DNA from: Marinomonas aquimarina
Lineage (GTDB): Bacteria > Pseudomonadota > Gammaproteobacteria > Pseudomonadales > Marinomonadaceae
Length of the DNA stretch: 64,000 nt
Assembly (NCBI RefSeq): GCF_900089755.1
Contig: NZ_FLOC01000004.1
Coordinates: 124,001-188,000 of the forward strand
Reading direction: 5' to 3'
Shown piece by piece: positions 7,778-17,828 of the stretch (position 1 is the stretch's first letter; every line of letters begins with the position of its first letter). Made by a program: the position numbers and the translations under genes. Below the pieces are notes generated by a model. The model saw only the letters and a program-made list of their open reading frames with translations, had not been told where the DNA came from and ran no database searches.

Positions 7778-7913
7778 GAGACAATTACAGGGCGTCACGA
7801 GCGAAGCCAAGACGAGGCAAAAACAGACGAAAAAGCGGAGTTTATAACTATAAATGAGCATTTTGAGTCTGTTTTTAACAAAGTATTGGCAAGCGCAGTA
7901 GCCCTGAAGTCTC
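7778..7913. repeat. 136-bp imperfect palindrome between prpB and prpC
   Basis: Outer arms GAGAC (7778-7782) and GTCTC (7909-7913), then CAGGGC (7788-7793) with GCCCTG (7901-7906), then AAAAACAGAC (7819-7828) with GTCTGTTTTT (7867-7876), and an AT-rich centre TTTATAACTATAAA. The two halves align over almost their whole length when one is reverse-complemented. It could be a non-autonomous repeat element, an RNA stabilising/processing hairpin, or both. No open reading frame uses it. Confidence 0.75.
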
Positions 7914-7936
7914 GAAAAATAAAAATGGAGATACAA

Positions 7937-9064
7937 ATGGCTAAAGAACTATCAGGCGCGGGCCTTCGTGGCCAAAGCGCAGGGGAAACCGCTCTATGTA
8001 CCGTCGGTAAAACTGGCTCAGGCCTGACCTATCGCGGCTATGACATAGAGGAGCTGGCTGACAAAGCATGTTTTGAAGAAGTGGCACACCTACTTCTGTA
8101 CGGCAAACTGCCGAACCGAGCAGAGCTAGATCATTACAAAACCAAGCTAATGAACTTGCGCGAGTTACCACAAGCGCTTAAGTCTGCCTTGGAATTGATC
8201 CCCAAAGACGCCCATCCAATGGATGTCATGCGTACCGGCTGTTCCTTCTTAGGTAACCTTGAAACCGAAACCGACTTTAGCCAACAGCAAGATGTAGCAG
8301 ATCGCTTATTGGCGACTTTGCCAGCCATCATCTTGTACTGGTATCGCTTTAGCCATGATGGCGTACGGATCGATACCCTCAATCCATCGGTGAGTAGCTT
8401 AGCCGGTCATTTCTTGGCGATGTTGCACAGCGACACCCCAAACCCACTGCATGAAAAAGTGATGAACGCATCGCTGATTCTCTATGCAGAGCACGAATTC
8501 AACGCCTCCACGTTCACGGCTCGCGTCTGTGCTTCCACCCTTTCTGATATGCACTCTTGTATTGCCGGCGGCATCGGCAGCCTGCGCGGCCCACTGCATG
8601 GCGGTGCCAACGAAGCGGCCATGGACATGATCGAGCCTTGGCAGAGCCCAGATGAAGCGGAAGACGCCATCATGGGAATGCTCGCTAACAAAGACAAAAT
8701 CATGGGCTTTGGCCACGCTATTTACCGTGAACGCGACCCTCGTAATGACATTATTAAAAAGTGGTCGAAGCTGCTGTCTGAAGAAGTGGGCGACACACAT
8801 TTGTACGCCGTGTCCGAGCGCTGTGAAGCGGTGATGTGGCGCGAGAAGAAACTGTTCTGTAACGCCGACTTCTTCCATGCCAGCGCTTACCGCTTTATGG
8901 GCATCCCAACCAAATTGTTCACACCAATCTTTGTCTGTTCACGCGTCACCGGTTGGGCCTCCCATGTAATGGAGCAACGCGCCAATAACCGCATTATTCG
9001 CCCAAGCGCCGACTACATCGGCCCGGAGAAAGCCACTTGGGTAGATATTGCAGAGCGAGATTAA
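7937..9064 (+). CDS. prpC: 2-Methylcitrate synthase
   Basis: A 375-residue citrate synthase family enzyme that condenses propionyl-CoA with oxaloacetate. Visible family segments are the N-terminal GLRGQSAGETALC and YRGYDIEELA, the substrate-binding GPLHGGANEAAM, the catalytic-His region GFGHAIYRERDPR and the C-terminal RVTGWASHVMEQ. An upstream in-frame start exists at 7886. I chose the ATG at 7937 because GGAG lies 6 bases before it, it gives the usual length, and the earlier start would lie in the palindromic repeat. Confidence 0.95.
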   Translation: MAKELSGAGLRGQSAGETALCTVGKTGSGLTYRGYDIEELADKACFEEVAHLLLYGKLPNRAELDHYKTKLMNLRELPQALKSALELIPKDAHPMDVMRTGCSFLGNLETETDFSQQQDVADRLLATLPAIILYWYRFSHDGVRIDTLNPSVSSLAGHFLAMLHSDTPNPLHEKVMNASLILYAEHEFNASTFTARVCASTLSDMHSCIAGGIGSLRGPLHGGANEAAMDMIEPWQSPDEAEDAIMGMLANKDKIMGFGHAIYRERDPRNDIIKKWSKLLSEEVGDTHLYAVSERCEAVMWREKKLFCNADFFHASAYRFMGIPTKLFTPIFVCSRVTGWASHVMEQRANNRIIRPSADYIGPEKATWVDIAERD

Positions 9065-9070
9065 TTAGAG

Positions 9071-9173
9071 CGAGAGATTGAATGCTTTTAAAGCAGCGTC
9101 AGGATGACGCGGTAGGTCGTTGGGGCAGGACACCCCACCCGACCGGCGTAAAAGCATCAAGCTCGAGTTCAAC
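9071..9173. repeat. Structured 103-bp repeat, copy 1 (prpC-prpD spacer)
   Basis: Differs from copy 2 at 5 of 103 positions, with no gaps. Ends form an inverted pair (ATGCTTTTA 9082-9090 with TAAAAGCAT 9149-9157, extended imperfectly outward). Inside are two tight hairpins whose loops contain GGA: GCGTCAGGATGACGC (9096-9110) and GGGGCAGGACACCCC (9122-9136). See the finding for the possible CsrA/RsmA link. Confidence 0.85.
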
Positions 9174-9236
9174 AGAGTGATAGGTATTCCAACACTCTAC
9201 GCGGGCGCGTAATCGTCCCTGATAAAGCGCCCTCTT

Positions 9237-9252
9237 GCGCCATCCATGGCGC
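9237..9252. repeat. Hairpin in the middle of the prpC-prpD spacer
   Basis: GCGCCAT, two bases, ATGGCGC: a perfect 7-bp inverted repeat. It is flanked further out by CTCTT and AAGAG, giving an extended imperfect stem between the two 103-bp repeats. Confidence 0.7.
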
Positions 9253-9303
9253 GTGCTTAAGAGTGCTTGAAAGCCCTATAAAGTTTTGTGCGAAATTTTA
9301 GAA

Positions 9304-9406
9304 CGAGAGATTGCATGCTTTTAAAGCAGCGTCAGGATGACGCGGTAGGTCGTTGGGGCAGGACGCCCCATCCGAGCGGCGTAAAAGCATCAAGCTCGAG
9401 CTCAAC
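9304..9406. repeat. Structured 103-bp repeat, copy 2 (prpC-prpD spacer)
   Basis: Starts 233 bases after copy 1 in the same orientation. GGA-loop hairpins are at 9329-9343 (GCGTCAGGATGACGC, identical to copy 1) and 9355-9369 (GGGGCAGGACGCCCC). An A-to-G change in the latter lengthens the stem relative to copy 1. It ends 68 bases before the prpD start. Confidence 0.85.
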
Positions 9407-9474
9407 TGAGTAACAGAATTAACCAACAAGCTACATCAGTATGAACTGGGTAAATAAGAATCAGAGGAACCACC

Positions 9475-10959
9475 ATGAGTGCAAATGTCGATTTAAATAA
9501 CCGCCCTGAATACGATCAGGTAATCCAAGACATCGCGGATTATGTTTTAAACTTCAAAATTGAAAGCCAAGAAGCCCTCGATACGGCTCGTAACTGTTTG
9601 ATGGATACGCTTGGCTGTGGTCTGTTGGCACTACGCTTCCCAGAATGTACTAAACACCTTGGGCCAATGGTGCAAGGCACGGTGGTACCAAACGGCGCTC
9701 GAGTACCGGGAACCTCATTTGCGCTCGATCCAGTAAAAGCGGCTTGGGACATCGGTTGTATTATTCGCTGGTTGGATTACAACGACACCTGGCTCGCCGC
9801 TGAATGGGGCCACCCATCAGATAACTTGGGTGGTATTTTGGCAGTGGCCGATCACTTATCTCAAGTTCGTGTAGCGCGTGGCGAAGCGCCACTGACCATG
9901 CGTGATGTACTAGAAGCTATGGTCATGGCCCATGAGATTCAAGGGGTGATCGCTCTAGAAAACTCTTTTAACCGCGTCGGTTTATGTCACGTACTCTTGG
10001 TTCGAGTGGCGTCTTCTGCTGTGGTGGCGAAAATGATGGGCGGTAATCGTGAGCAGATCATGGCGGCGATTTCCCAAGCCTGGGTAGACGGCTCAGCACT
10101 GCGCACTTATCGCCACGCACCCAACGCAGGTTCGCGTAAATCTTGGGCCGCGGGCGATGCCACCTCGCGTGCGGTGCGTTTAGCGGATATGTCGCTGCGT
10201 GGTGAAATGGGCATCCCTGGGGTATTAACCGCGCCACAATGGGGCTTCTACGATGTGTCTTTCTCTAAGACCAACAAAGATCAGCAGGTTAAATCGCCAG
10301 AGGATCGTGAATTTAAATTCACCCAAGACTACGGCACCTACGTGATGGAAAACGTGCTGTTTAAAATCTCGTTCCCAGCCGAATTCCATGCGCAAACCGC
10401 CGCTGAAGCCGCGGTCACTCTGCACCCTCAAGTAAAAGATCGTTTAGATCAAATCGAGAAAATTGTGATTCGCACCCATGAATCCGCGATTCGTATCATC
10501 TCGAAAGTGGGCCCACTAGCGAATGCGGCCGACCGTGACCACTGTCTACAATATATGGCCGCCGTGCCGTTGGCGTTTGGTAACTTGGTAGCAGAGCATT
10601 ACGAAGATGACTTCCACGCATCTAATCCGATCATTGATGAGCTGCGCGAGAAGATGGAAATCGTTGAAGACGAGCGCTTTACCCGCGAATACTTAGAAGC
10701 TGACAAACGCTCAATCGCCAACGCTATTCAGGTGTTCTTTAAAGATGGCTCATCAACAGAAGAGGTGTCCGTCGAGTACCCTATCGGGCATCGCCGTCGC
10801 CGCGAAGAAGGCATTCCATTACTGGAGAAGAAATTCAAAGCCAACTTGGCCACTCGTTTCCCAGCGGGTCGCAGCCAGCATATTTTTGACCTATGTAAAA
10901 ACCAGCCGCAACTAGAGCAAACTGCCGTTCATCACTTTATGGATTTGTTTGTCATTTAG
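9475..10959 (+). CDS. prpD: 2-Methylcitrate dehydratase
   Basis: A 494-residue MmgE/PrpD family enzyme that dehydrates 2-methylcitrate to 2-methyl-cis-aconitate. Typical segments include [14 protein letters not shown], the active-site region [20 protein letters not shown] and [21 protein letters not shown]. Length is close to E. coli PrpD (483). AGAGGAA precedes the ATG. Neither acnD nor prpF, which replace prpD in many relatives, is present, so rehydration must use an aconitase encoded elsewhere. It follows prpC after a 410-base repeat-filled spacer. Confidence 0.94.
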   Translation: MSANVDLNNRPEYDQVIQDIADYVLNFKIESQEALDTARNCLMDTLGCGLLALRFPECTKHLGPMVQGTVVPNGARVPGTSFALDPVKAAWDIGCIIRWLDYNDTWLAAEWGHPSDNLGGILAVADHLSQVRVARGEAPLTMRDVLEAMVMAHEIQGVIALENSFNRVGLCHVLLVRVASSAVVAKMMGGNREQIMAAISQAWVDGSALRTYRHAPNAGSRKSWAAGDATSRAVRLADMSLRGEMGIPGVLTAPQWGFYDVSFSKTNKDQQVKSPEDREFKFTQDYGTYVMENVLFKISFPAEFHAQTAAEAAVTLHPQVKDRLDQIEKIVIRTHESAIRIISKVGPLANAADRDHCLQYMAAVPLAFGNLVAEHYEDDFHASNPIIDELREKMEIVEDERFTREYLEADKRSIANAIQVFFKDGSSTEEVSVEYPIGHRRRREEGIPLLEKKFKANLATRFPAGRSQHIFDLCKNQPQLEQTAVHHFMDLFVI

Positions 10960-10967
10960 GAAATTCT

Positions 10968-11006
10968 GGCACTGACTTAGATCAAGTCAGTGCCGTTTTA
11001 ATTTTT
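10968..11006 (+). terminator. Terminator of the prp operon
   Basis: GGCACTGACTT pairs perfectly with AAGTCAGTGCC across a 5-base loop, followed by GTTTTAATTTTT, 8 bases after the prpD stop. Confidence 0.9.
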
Positions 11007-11213
11007 AACATTAACTTACTTATAAAATTTAGAAATAACTAATGAATACTTAATATCAATGGGTTACAAACTCTCTCCCTTACCCTTTGTAACTAAACGT
11101 AAGCATCGACTGGCGCCTTTACAGTTTTGTTATAGTGCAAGCCCCCTTTCAAATATATAACGCCCTGTAATATTAGTTATAAATTGGACTAGTTTTACGA
11201 AGGACGCCTCAAA

Positions 11214-13175
11214 ATGCTTACCCGCTTTCGCTCATTTTCTCTTCCTGCTCAGCTTGCCATGGGTGCACTCTTTGCTGTCGTAGTGATCTTTATCGTATTA
11301 ATCGCTGCCATTGATTTCCTATTTCAAAAGCAGCTCACCGATGTGGTAACAGACCACCAGCTCACCGAGATCAAACTTGTTGCCCATGAGCTTGAGACAC
11401 AATATCAAGACATCCATAAATCCCTTAATCGTTCATCGAACTATGTCGACAGCGAACTGAGCTTGTCGATTGAAAAACAAGGCGATAATTGGCTCTGGGG
11501 CTATACACCTCTCGCTCAAGCCACTACCCAGCTCAATCGAATTAAAAGCAACGTACAAGCTGACATCGTTGTCATGGAGCGTAGCGAGGGTAGCTATAAT
11601 GTACTGTCTTCCACATCAAATGACTTCCAAGGCATAGTGGACCTTTCCACTGCAAACTACTCAGGAAAGCTGCGCCTTAACGAGCATAACTACATGGTTC
11701 ATGTGCAACCTTTATCAAACCATTCGGGATTGATCTTCATGATTGCCCTCCCTTACAGTCAAATCATGCCGGATATGCGTGCGAATCTGAACGATATTAC
11801 CATAGGTAAACGAGGCTATATCTACGTTGTGGACAACGGAGTAGACAAAGGCAAACTGATTACTCACCCTAGTGAGTCGGTGCTCGGCAAAAATGTATTT
11901 GAGCTTTTCCCAAGTGCTCGATCAGCCTTTGAAGCCATGTATCAAAGCCCCACTGGCGTAACGACTTATTCAATCAAGGTCGCTGGACAGGATAGCGCAG
12001 TGGAGGAGTCCAAGGTTATCTTTCATCGTGTCGAAGGCTTTGACTGGGTCGTTGCGATTAAGACCTACTCAGCTGAATACAACGAAGAGATTATGTTTAT
12101 CTTACTCTTAGTTATGGCAATTTGTGCCGGCGCAGCTACGACCCTTGCCATCATCCTTTGGTTGTACATTCGTTCTTCATTAGGGCCTTTGCGTGACATT
12201 ACAAATGGCGTCAAAGAAATTGGTGAAGGTAAGCTCAGCTACCGTTTTAAAGATTTTGTTAGCCCTGACAGCAAAAATGAAACTCACAAACTACAACTAT
12301 CTGTGCAAAGTATGCGTGATGGTTTGATCGAGTTGATCGAGGCGGTTCAATCGAATAGCCAACAACTGTACACCTCTACCCAAAATATTACGCGATCAAA
12401 TGAGCTGCTTATTACTAGCGCAACCAATGGTACAAATTCTTGCGCTCAAGTCGCTGCAGCCGTGGAGCAAATGTCTGCTTCGATTGAAGAGGTAGCGCAG
12501 AGTTCAACCGAGGTCTCCGAAGAAACCGTATCAGTCAATGCCACTACAGAACAGGGCTACCAAGCCACTAAGCGAGTTGAAGAGACCGTGGCGAACCTTT
12601 CTACTTCGTTTGAAAACGCAGCAAAAACGATTAAAGAAGTAGAGACCAGCACAGAAAACATTGGCAGTGTGGTCAATGTGATTAATGAAATTGCGGAGCA
12701 AACCAACCTATTGGCATTGAACGCTGCCATTGAAGCGGCTCGAGCTGGTGAGCAAGGCCGTGGCTTTGCTGTGGTAGCAGATGAAGTACGAGTGCTCGCG
12801 CAACGTACTCAGCAATCCACGGAAGAAATAAAACAAGTGGTGGAACGCCTACAATCCGGTAGCCGTATCGCGGTCAATACTATGCAGCAAGGTCGCGATC
12901 AAGTGGCCAACTGTGTTGAACAAGCCACCTTTGCCGGTGGTTTGCTAAGTGGCATTACTAAATCAATGGACGCTGTATCGCAAGGTATTACGAATGTCGC
13001 AGCTTCAACTGAAGAGCAAAGCGTGGTGGCAACACAAATCCGCGGCAATGCTGAAGAGTTACATGTGGTCGCCAATCAGACCTTTGAAGAAGCACAAAAC
13101 TCCCTCAACGAAAGTCAGCGCATTAATCAATTAGCTGAAGAACTGCAGCGTAAATTAACACGTTTTCACTTATAA
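11214..13175 (+). CDS. Methyl-accepting chemotaxis protein 1 of 3 (Cache sensor)
   Basis: A 653-residue transmembrane chemoreceptor. TM1 is near residues 13-38 and the periplasmic sensor is of Cache type, with [12 protein letters not shown] and an ITHPS segment. TM2 is near 293-318, followed by a HAMP domain and the coiled-coil MCP signalling hairpin whose tip ([20 protein letters not shown]) is near residues 495-515, where CheA/CheW would bind. No C-terminal pentapeptide for CheR docking is seen (ends LTRFHL). The ligand is unknown; Cache sensors often bind organic acids or amino acids. It is the first of three paralogues in a row. Confidence 0.9.
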   Translation: MLTRFRSFSLPAQLAMGALFAVVVIFIVLIAAIDFLFQKQLTDVVTDHQLTEIKLVAHELETQYQDIHKSLNRSSNYVDSELSLSIEKQGDNWLWGYTPLAQATTQLNRIKSNVQADIVVMERSEGSYNVLSSTSNDFQGIVDLSTANYSGKLRLNEHNYMVHVQPLSNHSGLIFMIALPYSQIMPDMRANLNDITIGKRGYIYVVDNGVDKGKLITHPSESVLGKNVFELFPSARSAFEAMYQSPTGVTTYSIKVAGQDSAVEESKVIFHRVEGFDWVVAIKTYSAEYNEEIMFILLLVMAICAGAATTLAIILWLYIRSSLGPLRDITNGVKEIGEGKLSYRFKDFVSPDSKNETHKLQLSVQSMRDGLIELIEAVQSNSQQLYTSTQNITRSNELLITSATNGTNSCAQVAAAVEQMSASIEEVAQSSTEVSEETVSVNATTEQGYQATKRVEETVANLSTSFENAAKTIKEVETSTENIGSVVNVINEIAEQTNLLALNAAIEAARAGEQGRGFAVVADEVRVLAQRTQQSTEEIKQVVERLQSGSRIAVNTMQQGRDQVANCVEQATFAGGLLSGITKSMDAVSQGITNVAASTEEQSVVATQIRGNAEELHVVANQTFEEAQNSLNESQRINQLAEELQRKLTRFHL

Positions 13176-13191
13176 CCTTCCCTGTCCAAAG

Positions 13192-13224
13192 GCTTCTTGA
13201 TTTAACCCTGTTAAATCAAGAAGC
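13192..13224. repeat. Perfect 15-bp hairpin after MCP 1
   Basis: GCTTCTTGATTTAAC, loop CCT, GTTAAATCAAGAAGC. It lies 16 bases beyond the stop but has no T run after it, so it is a poor intrinsic terminator as it stands; it may instead protect the mRNA 3' end. The rest of the 347-base gap to the next MCP gene holds only the promoter listed separately. Confidence 0.7.
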
Positions 13225-13460
13225 TAAATAACAGCTCTCTGCCCTCCAAAATGCCAGCTACCCTATTACTGAGCAGCCACCCAGCTAAAAATATAGAGCA
13301 CCTCACTTTACTTACACTCGGTTTCATAGATTGTGTTTCAATACAATTAAACTGAACACATATTAACCAAAAAGCCTGAAATAGCTGGCCGAATTGTAAC
13401 TTTATGTAAAAACCATACGAATATTCACATAAAAACCACCTAAATGAGAATGAATGCCAT

Positions 13461-13489
13461 TTACCTAAATCTATAACTTAGGCTAATAT
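13461..13489 (+). promoter_or_regulatory. Sigma-70-like promoter of MCP 2
   Basis: -35 TTACCT at 13461-13466, a 17-bp spacer, and -10 TAATAT at 13484-13489, 33 bases before the start codon. I looked for a flagellar sigma-28 promoter and did not find correct spacing. Confidence 0.5.
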
Positions 13490-13522
13490 CTGGACAAAAT
13501 TTTCACGTAAGGAAACATTCCC

Positions 13523-15562
13523 ATGCTCTCTCGTTTTCGCAGCCAATCCTTGCCTTCGCAGCTTGCGGCAGGCGCACTGATCGTTATTGTGCTGATATTT
13601 TCAGTGTTAATCGTTGCCATCGAGCTGTTATTTGAAAAGCAGCTTTCCGAGATTGTGACTGACCATCAGAAGGTAGAGGTCAATTTAATTGCCAAGCAAC
13701 TCGAGGCTGAGTATCGCTCCATCACACACCAAACCAGCGTATTGTCTGATGTATTTGTCGATCAATTAGCAGGTGGCCTAAAAGTAGATCCCTCAAAGAG
13801 CGTTAAGATTAAATCGATTGATAGCCCTCAGATGACCTTTAATGGTGACACGGTTAACTTAAACTTTGATATTGTCGATCGCTTCACCGCCGCCACGGAC
13901 GCCAGCGCCACTATTTTTGTGCGCCACGGTGATGACTTCCTACGTGTAAGCACTTCTTTAAAAGATCAACAAGGCCAACGCGCCATTGGCACCTACTTGG
14001 GTAAAAACCATCCAGGCTACCAAGCGTTATTGAACGGCCAACCTTTTGTCGGCAAAGCCTTTTTATTTGGTAAAAACTACATCACCCAATACACTCCAGT
14101 GGTCCAGTCTGGCAAAACCATCGCCATTCTCTATATTGGCCTTGGCTACGACGAAATTTTAAAAGGCATTAAAACTGCCATCGGCCAACTGACCTTTGGT
14201 AAAAGTGGCTACGCTTACGTCACCGACACGGGCCAAAACGAGGGCCAACTACTGGTACACCCAACTCTGACAGAACGTAATATCTATCAAGAGTTTCCTG
14301 AGGTCCGTAGCGACTTTGAAAAGATGTATCAGTCCGATTCTGGTGTGATTCATTACACCATCCAAGTGGCTGGTAAAGATCAAACCGCACAGGAGTCGAA
14401 AGCCATCTTCCAGCGCGTAAACGGCTGGGACTGGGTCGTTGCCATCAAGGCGTACTCCGCGGAGTACCAACAAGAAATCATGTCCATTTTGCTGTTTGTG
14501 ATCGCCATCTGTACCGCTGCAGCCCTATTGCTGGCAGCCACCTTATGGTTCTACATTCGCTCTTCTTTGCGCCCATTGCGTGACATTGCCCATGGCGTGA
14601 AAGAAATTGGTGAAGGCAATCTCACTTACCGGTTTAGTGATTACGTCAGTGCCCAGAGTAAGAATGAAACCCACCGCTTGCAGCGTTCAATACAATCGAT
14701 GCGTGACGGTTTGTTGGAATTAATTGAGGCCATCCAATCTAGTAGCCAACAATTACTCAGCTCAGCGCAAACCATCACCCAGGCTAATGAGCGCCTGATT
14801 GGCTCCGCCACCAGTAGCTCAAATTCTTGTGCTCAAGTGGCCGCCGCCGTAGAACAAATGTCCGCTTCCATTGAAGAAGTCGCACAAAGCTCAACCGAAG
14901 TGTCTGAAACAACGGTGTCAGTCAATGCCAGCACTGAACAAGGCCATCAAGCGACCAAAGCGGTTGAGACCACCGTCGCTAACTTGGCAGCATCGTTTGA
15001 GAACGCTGCCAAAACTATCCAAGAAGTGGAGCACAGCACTGAGAACATCGGCAATGTGGTCAATGTGATTAATGAAATCGCCGAGCAGACCAACCTGCTC
15101 GCGCTCAATGCCGCCATTGAAGCCGCCCGCGCCGGTGAACAAGGACGTGGTTTTGCCGTAGTGGCCGATGAAGTACGTGTACTGGCACAACGCACGCAAC
15201 AGTCAACAGAAGAGATCAAGCAAGTGGTGGAACGCTTGCAAAAAGGCAGCCGCTCCGCGGTAGACACCATGCAGCAAGGGCGTGACCAAGTCACCAATAG
15301 TGTCGATCAAGCCACTCATGCCGGCGAGCTCCTAAGCAGCATCAATCATGCGATGGGAACGGTCTCCATCGGTATCTCAAATGTGGCCGCTTCGACCGAA
15401 GAGCAAAGTGTCGCGGCGACGCAAATCCGCGGCAATGCTGAAGAGCTGCATGTGGTCGCCAATCAAACTTTTGAAGAAGCGCAAAGCTCGCTCAACGAAA
15501 GTCAGCGCATTAATCAGTTGGCTGAAGAACTGCAGCGTAAATTAACCCGCTTCAGCTTGTAA
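13523..15562 (+). CDS. Methyl-accepting chemotaxis protein 2 of 3 (Cache_3-Cache_2-like sensor)
   Basis: A 679-residue chemoreceptor with TM1 near the N-terminus. The periplasmic sensor contains [19 protein letters not shown] and [12 protein letters not shown], segments I associate with the Cache_3-Cache_2 fold, and a TM2, HAMP and MCP hairpin follow (tip near residues 521-541). The signalling half is nearly the same as in MCP 1 (both end in [18 protein letters not shown]). The sensor half is clearly different and longer, so the two genes are duplicates whose ligand domains have diverged. The ATG follows AAGGAAA. No CheR-docking tail. Confidence 0.9.
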   Translation: MLSRFRSQSLPSQLAAGALIVIVLIFSVLIVAIELLFEKQLSEIVTDHQKVEVNLIAKQLEAEYRSITHQTSVLSDVFVDQLAGGLKVDPSKSVKIKSIDSPQMTFNGDTVNLNFDIVDRFTAATDASATIFVRHGDDFLRVSTSLKDQQGQRAIGTYLGKNHPGYQALLNGQPFVGKAFLFGKNYITQYTPVVQSGKTIAILYIGLGYDEILKGIKTAIGQLTFGKSGYAYVTDTGQNEGQLLVHPTLTERNIYQEFPEVRSDFEKMYQSDSGVIHYTIQVAGKDQTAQESKAIFQRVNGWDWVVAIKAYSAEYQQEIMSILLFVIAICTAAALLLAATLWFYIRSSLRPLRDIAHGVKEIGEGNLTYRFSDYVSAQSKNETHRLQRSIQSMRDGLLELIEAIQSSSQQLLSSAQTITQANERLIGSATSSSNSCAQVAAAVEQMSASIEEVAQSSTEVSETTVSVNASTEQGHQATKAVETTVANLAASFENAAKTIQEVEHSTENIGNVVNVINEIAEQTNLLALNAAIEAARAGEQGRGFAVVADEVRVLAQRTQQSTEEIKQVVERLQKGSRSAVDTMQQGRDQVTNSVDQATHAGELLSSINHAMGTVSIGISNVAASTEEQSVAATQIRGNAEELHVVANQTFEEAQSSLNESQRINQLAEELQRKLTRFSL

Positions 15563-15569
15563 TTCGCCC

Positions 15570-15599
15570 GCCCCTTGCTATCAAACAAGGGGCTTTTTT
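15570..15599 (+). terminator. Terminator after MCP 2
   Basis: GCCCCTTG pairs with CAAGGGGC across an 8-base loop, followed by six T, just after the stop codon. Confidence 0.9.
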
Positions 15600-15717
15600 C
15601 TATGTAATACAATTAGTTAATAAAAGCGCCAAGTGGCAACACTCCTATCAATAAAATGTCATCCTTTGTACAGTAAATAAGGAATTCCGCGTTTTTTTTC
15701 GGTTCTTCGGTTATGAC

Positions 15718-15746
15718 ATATAGAAAGAATATCGATATTTCTATAT
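15718..15746. promoter_or_regulatory. Inverted repeat upstream of MCP 3
   Basis: ATATAGAAA (15718-15726) and TTTCTATAT (15738-15746) flank an 11-base AT-rich centre containing ATATCGATA. It lies 42 bases before the MCP 3 start codon, a position fitting an operator or upstream promoter element. The regulator is unknown. Confidence 0.45.
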
Positions 15747-15788
15747 AAGAATGATTCTCAAAAGGAATTCAACTAGGACCCCTTCAAA

Positions 15789-17735
15789 ATGCTCTCATCA
15801 TTCCGCAAAATGCGCTTACCGAGCCAAATCAGTCTCGGCGCTTTGATTTCTATCGTGATCACTTTTATCGTACTTAACCTTATTATCGCCGAACTGGTAG
15901 AAGATAAAATCAACGCTGCCGTGACCGAACATCAGCATGCAGAAGCTAAGCTGGTAGCAAAGCAGCTGGAGTCCGAATTTGTCCTGATCAGTCGTTCTCT
16001 TGACCGCACAGTACACATGGTCAATGCCGGCCTAAAAGGGTTAGCACCGATCAATGAACAAAGCAGCGCTCAGCTCAGCACCTTTTTGAAGACATTTGCC
16101 GCCGCAAGCAATGCTGAAGTGGCGCTGTTAGAACAACAAGGTGACCAATTCAAGGTGCTTGAGACATCCACTAATGACGTGCCTAAGCTGGCGACGCTGC
16201 GCCCAGAGGGTAATTTTGCCACCGCAACACGAATCACCCTATCGGGTAAGGAATACCTAGCTCAAGCACTGCCCGCGGCGGGCAACCCTTCTGTTTACGT
16301 CAGTGTGTTCGTACCGATGAGTAATATCTACGGCGTGCTGCAGAAGAATTTAGGCGGCCTGCGCTTTGGCAAAGAAGGTTATATTTATGTAGTGGACAGC
16401 GGTGAACATGAAAATGATATTTTGATTCACCCCACGCTGGTAGGTAAAAACTTCTATGATCTTTACCCAAATCTGCGCCAAGCGTTCGCCAAGTTGTTCA
16501 GCTCAGAATCCGGTATCACCTATTACACGGCTCTGATCGCGGGTAAAGACAATAAAGCCCAAGAAACCAAAGCCATCTATCACCGAGTCGATGGCTGGAA
16601 CTGGGTCGCAGTCATCAAGACTTACAGCAACGAGTATCGTCAAGAAGTGATGGCGGTGGTGTGGCTATTAACGGCCGTCAGCTCGATCGCTGCCATCGCC
16701 TTAACCCTCTTTATCTGGTTGTTTATTCGTCGCTCATTAAGTCCGCTAAGCAGCATTTTCACAGGAGTGCAGGAAATTGGTGACGGCAACCTTACCTACC
16801 GCTTCCAAGATCATGCCAGCTCGAAAAGCCGTAATGAAACCCACGTGCTGCAAGTCGCCGTGCAAACCATGCGGGACGACTTATTGGGATTAATTGAAAG
16901 CGTCAATCAGACCAGTGAGTCTCTGGTGGATTCCGCTCAGCGTATCTCTTCCTCAAATCAGCAATTAATTGCCAGTGCCAATCAAAGCACACAAACCAGC
17001 ATGGAAGTGGCCGCAGCGATCCAGCAGGTGTCCGCATCCACTGAGGAAGTCGCCACCAGCTCTACTGGCGTCTCCGAACAGACGGTGTCGGTTACGGATG
17101 TGACCAATAAAGGCTATGCTGCAGTACATCAAGTGGAAGAAACCGTTGCCAGTCTGTCCAGCTCGTTTGAACGTGCCGCCCATACCATCGAAGACGTGCG
17201 TGAATCGACCAGCAACATTGGCAATGTCGTCAATGTCATCAACGACATTGCCGAACAAACCAACTTACTGGCCTTGAACGCGGCCATCGAAGCGGCCCGA
17301 GCCGGTGAACAAGGCCGTGGCTTTGCCGTGGTGGCCGATGAAGTACGTGTGTTGGCACAGCGTACGCAGCAATCCACGGAAGAAATTCAAACCGTCGTCA
17401 GCCGTCTACAAGAAGGCAGTCGTTCTGCGGTAACCACCATGCAAGATGGTCGTGATCAAGTGGAATTGAGCGTCAAACAAGCCGCTGAGGCAGGGGTATT
17501 GCTCTCGCAAATCAACAATGCCATGAGCTTGGTCGCGGAAGGCATTTCCTCGGTCGCCGCCGCTACCGAAGAACAAAGCGTCGCCGCCGTACAGATTCGC
17601 GGCAACGCCGATCACCTGCATCAAGCGGCAGAAAGCACCCTAGAAGAAGTGCACCACTCACAGGCGCAAAGTGAGCGCATCAGCAGCCTAACACGACAAC
17701 TGAAAGACAACCTGGCGAAATTCAGAATCTCCTAA
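15789..17735 (+). CDS. Methyl-accepting chemotaxis protein 3 of 3 (Cache sensor)
   Basis: A 648-residue chemoreceptor, the most diverged of the three. TM1 is near residues 13-36; the sensor contains [19 protein letters not shown] and a HPTLVGKNF segment; TM2, HAMP and the MCP hairpin (tip near residues 489-509) follow. It ends LAKFRIS without a CheR-binding pentapeptide. It has its own upstream region with an inverted repeat and a terminator between it and MCP 2, so it is likely transcribed separately. Ligand unknown. Confidence 0.9.
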   Translation: MLSSFRKMRLPSQISLGALISIVITFIVLNLIIAELVEDKINAAVTEHQHAEAKLVAKQLESEFVLISRSLDRTVHMVNAGLKGLAPINEQSSAQLSTFLKTFAAASNAEVALLEQQGDQFKVLETSTNDVPKLATLRPEGNFATATRITLSGKEYLAQALPAAGNPSVYVSVFVPMSNIYGVLQKNLGGLRFGKEGYIYVVDSGEHENDILIHPTLVGKNFYDLYPNLRQAFAKLFSSESGITYYTALIAGKDNKAQETKAIYHRVDGWNWVAVIKTYSNEYRQEVMAVVWLLTAVSSIAAIALTLFIWLFIRRSLSPLSSIFTGVQEIGDGNLTYRFQDHASSKSRNETHVLQVAVQTMRDDLLGLIESVNQTSESLVDSAQRISSSNQQLIASANQSTQTSMEVAAAIQQVSASTEEVATSSTGVSEQTVSVTDVTNKGYAAVHQVEETVASLSSSFERAAHTIEDVRESTSNIGNVVNVINDIAEQTNLLALNAAIEAARAGEQGRGFAVVADEVRVLAQRTQQSTEEIQTVVSRLQEGSRSAVTTMQDGRDQVELSVKQAAEAGVLLSQINNAMSLVAEGISSVAAATEEQSVAAVQIRGNADHLHQAAESTLEEVHHSQAQSERISSLTRQLKDNLAKFRIS

Positions 17736-17780
17736 TCTGGATCGGTTCTTGCGCCATGCCAGAACCCAGGTATCATGCAC

Positions 17781-17812
17781 AGAAGCCTACATTACGTAGG
17801 CTTCTTTGTTTG
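17781..17812 (+). terminator. Terminator after MCP 3
   Basis: AGAAGCCTAC pairs with GTAGGCTTCT across ATTAC, followed by TTGTTT. It ends just before the tmcA ribosome site. Confidence 0.75.
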
Positions 17813-17828
17813 AGTGCCAGGAACCCTT

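Noticed and set aside
9071-9406. CRISPR array from the repeated hairpins
   Set aside because: There are only two copies, 103 bp long, with internal structure and no regular spacers.
13461-13489. Flagellar sigma-28 promoter for MCP 2
   Set aside because: A TAAA motif and a GC-TAATAT motif exist, but the spacing is about 8 instead of about 11 for full boxes. The sigma-70 reading with 17-bp spacing fits better.
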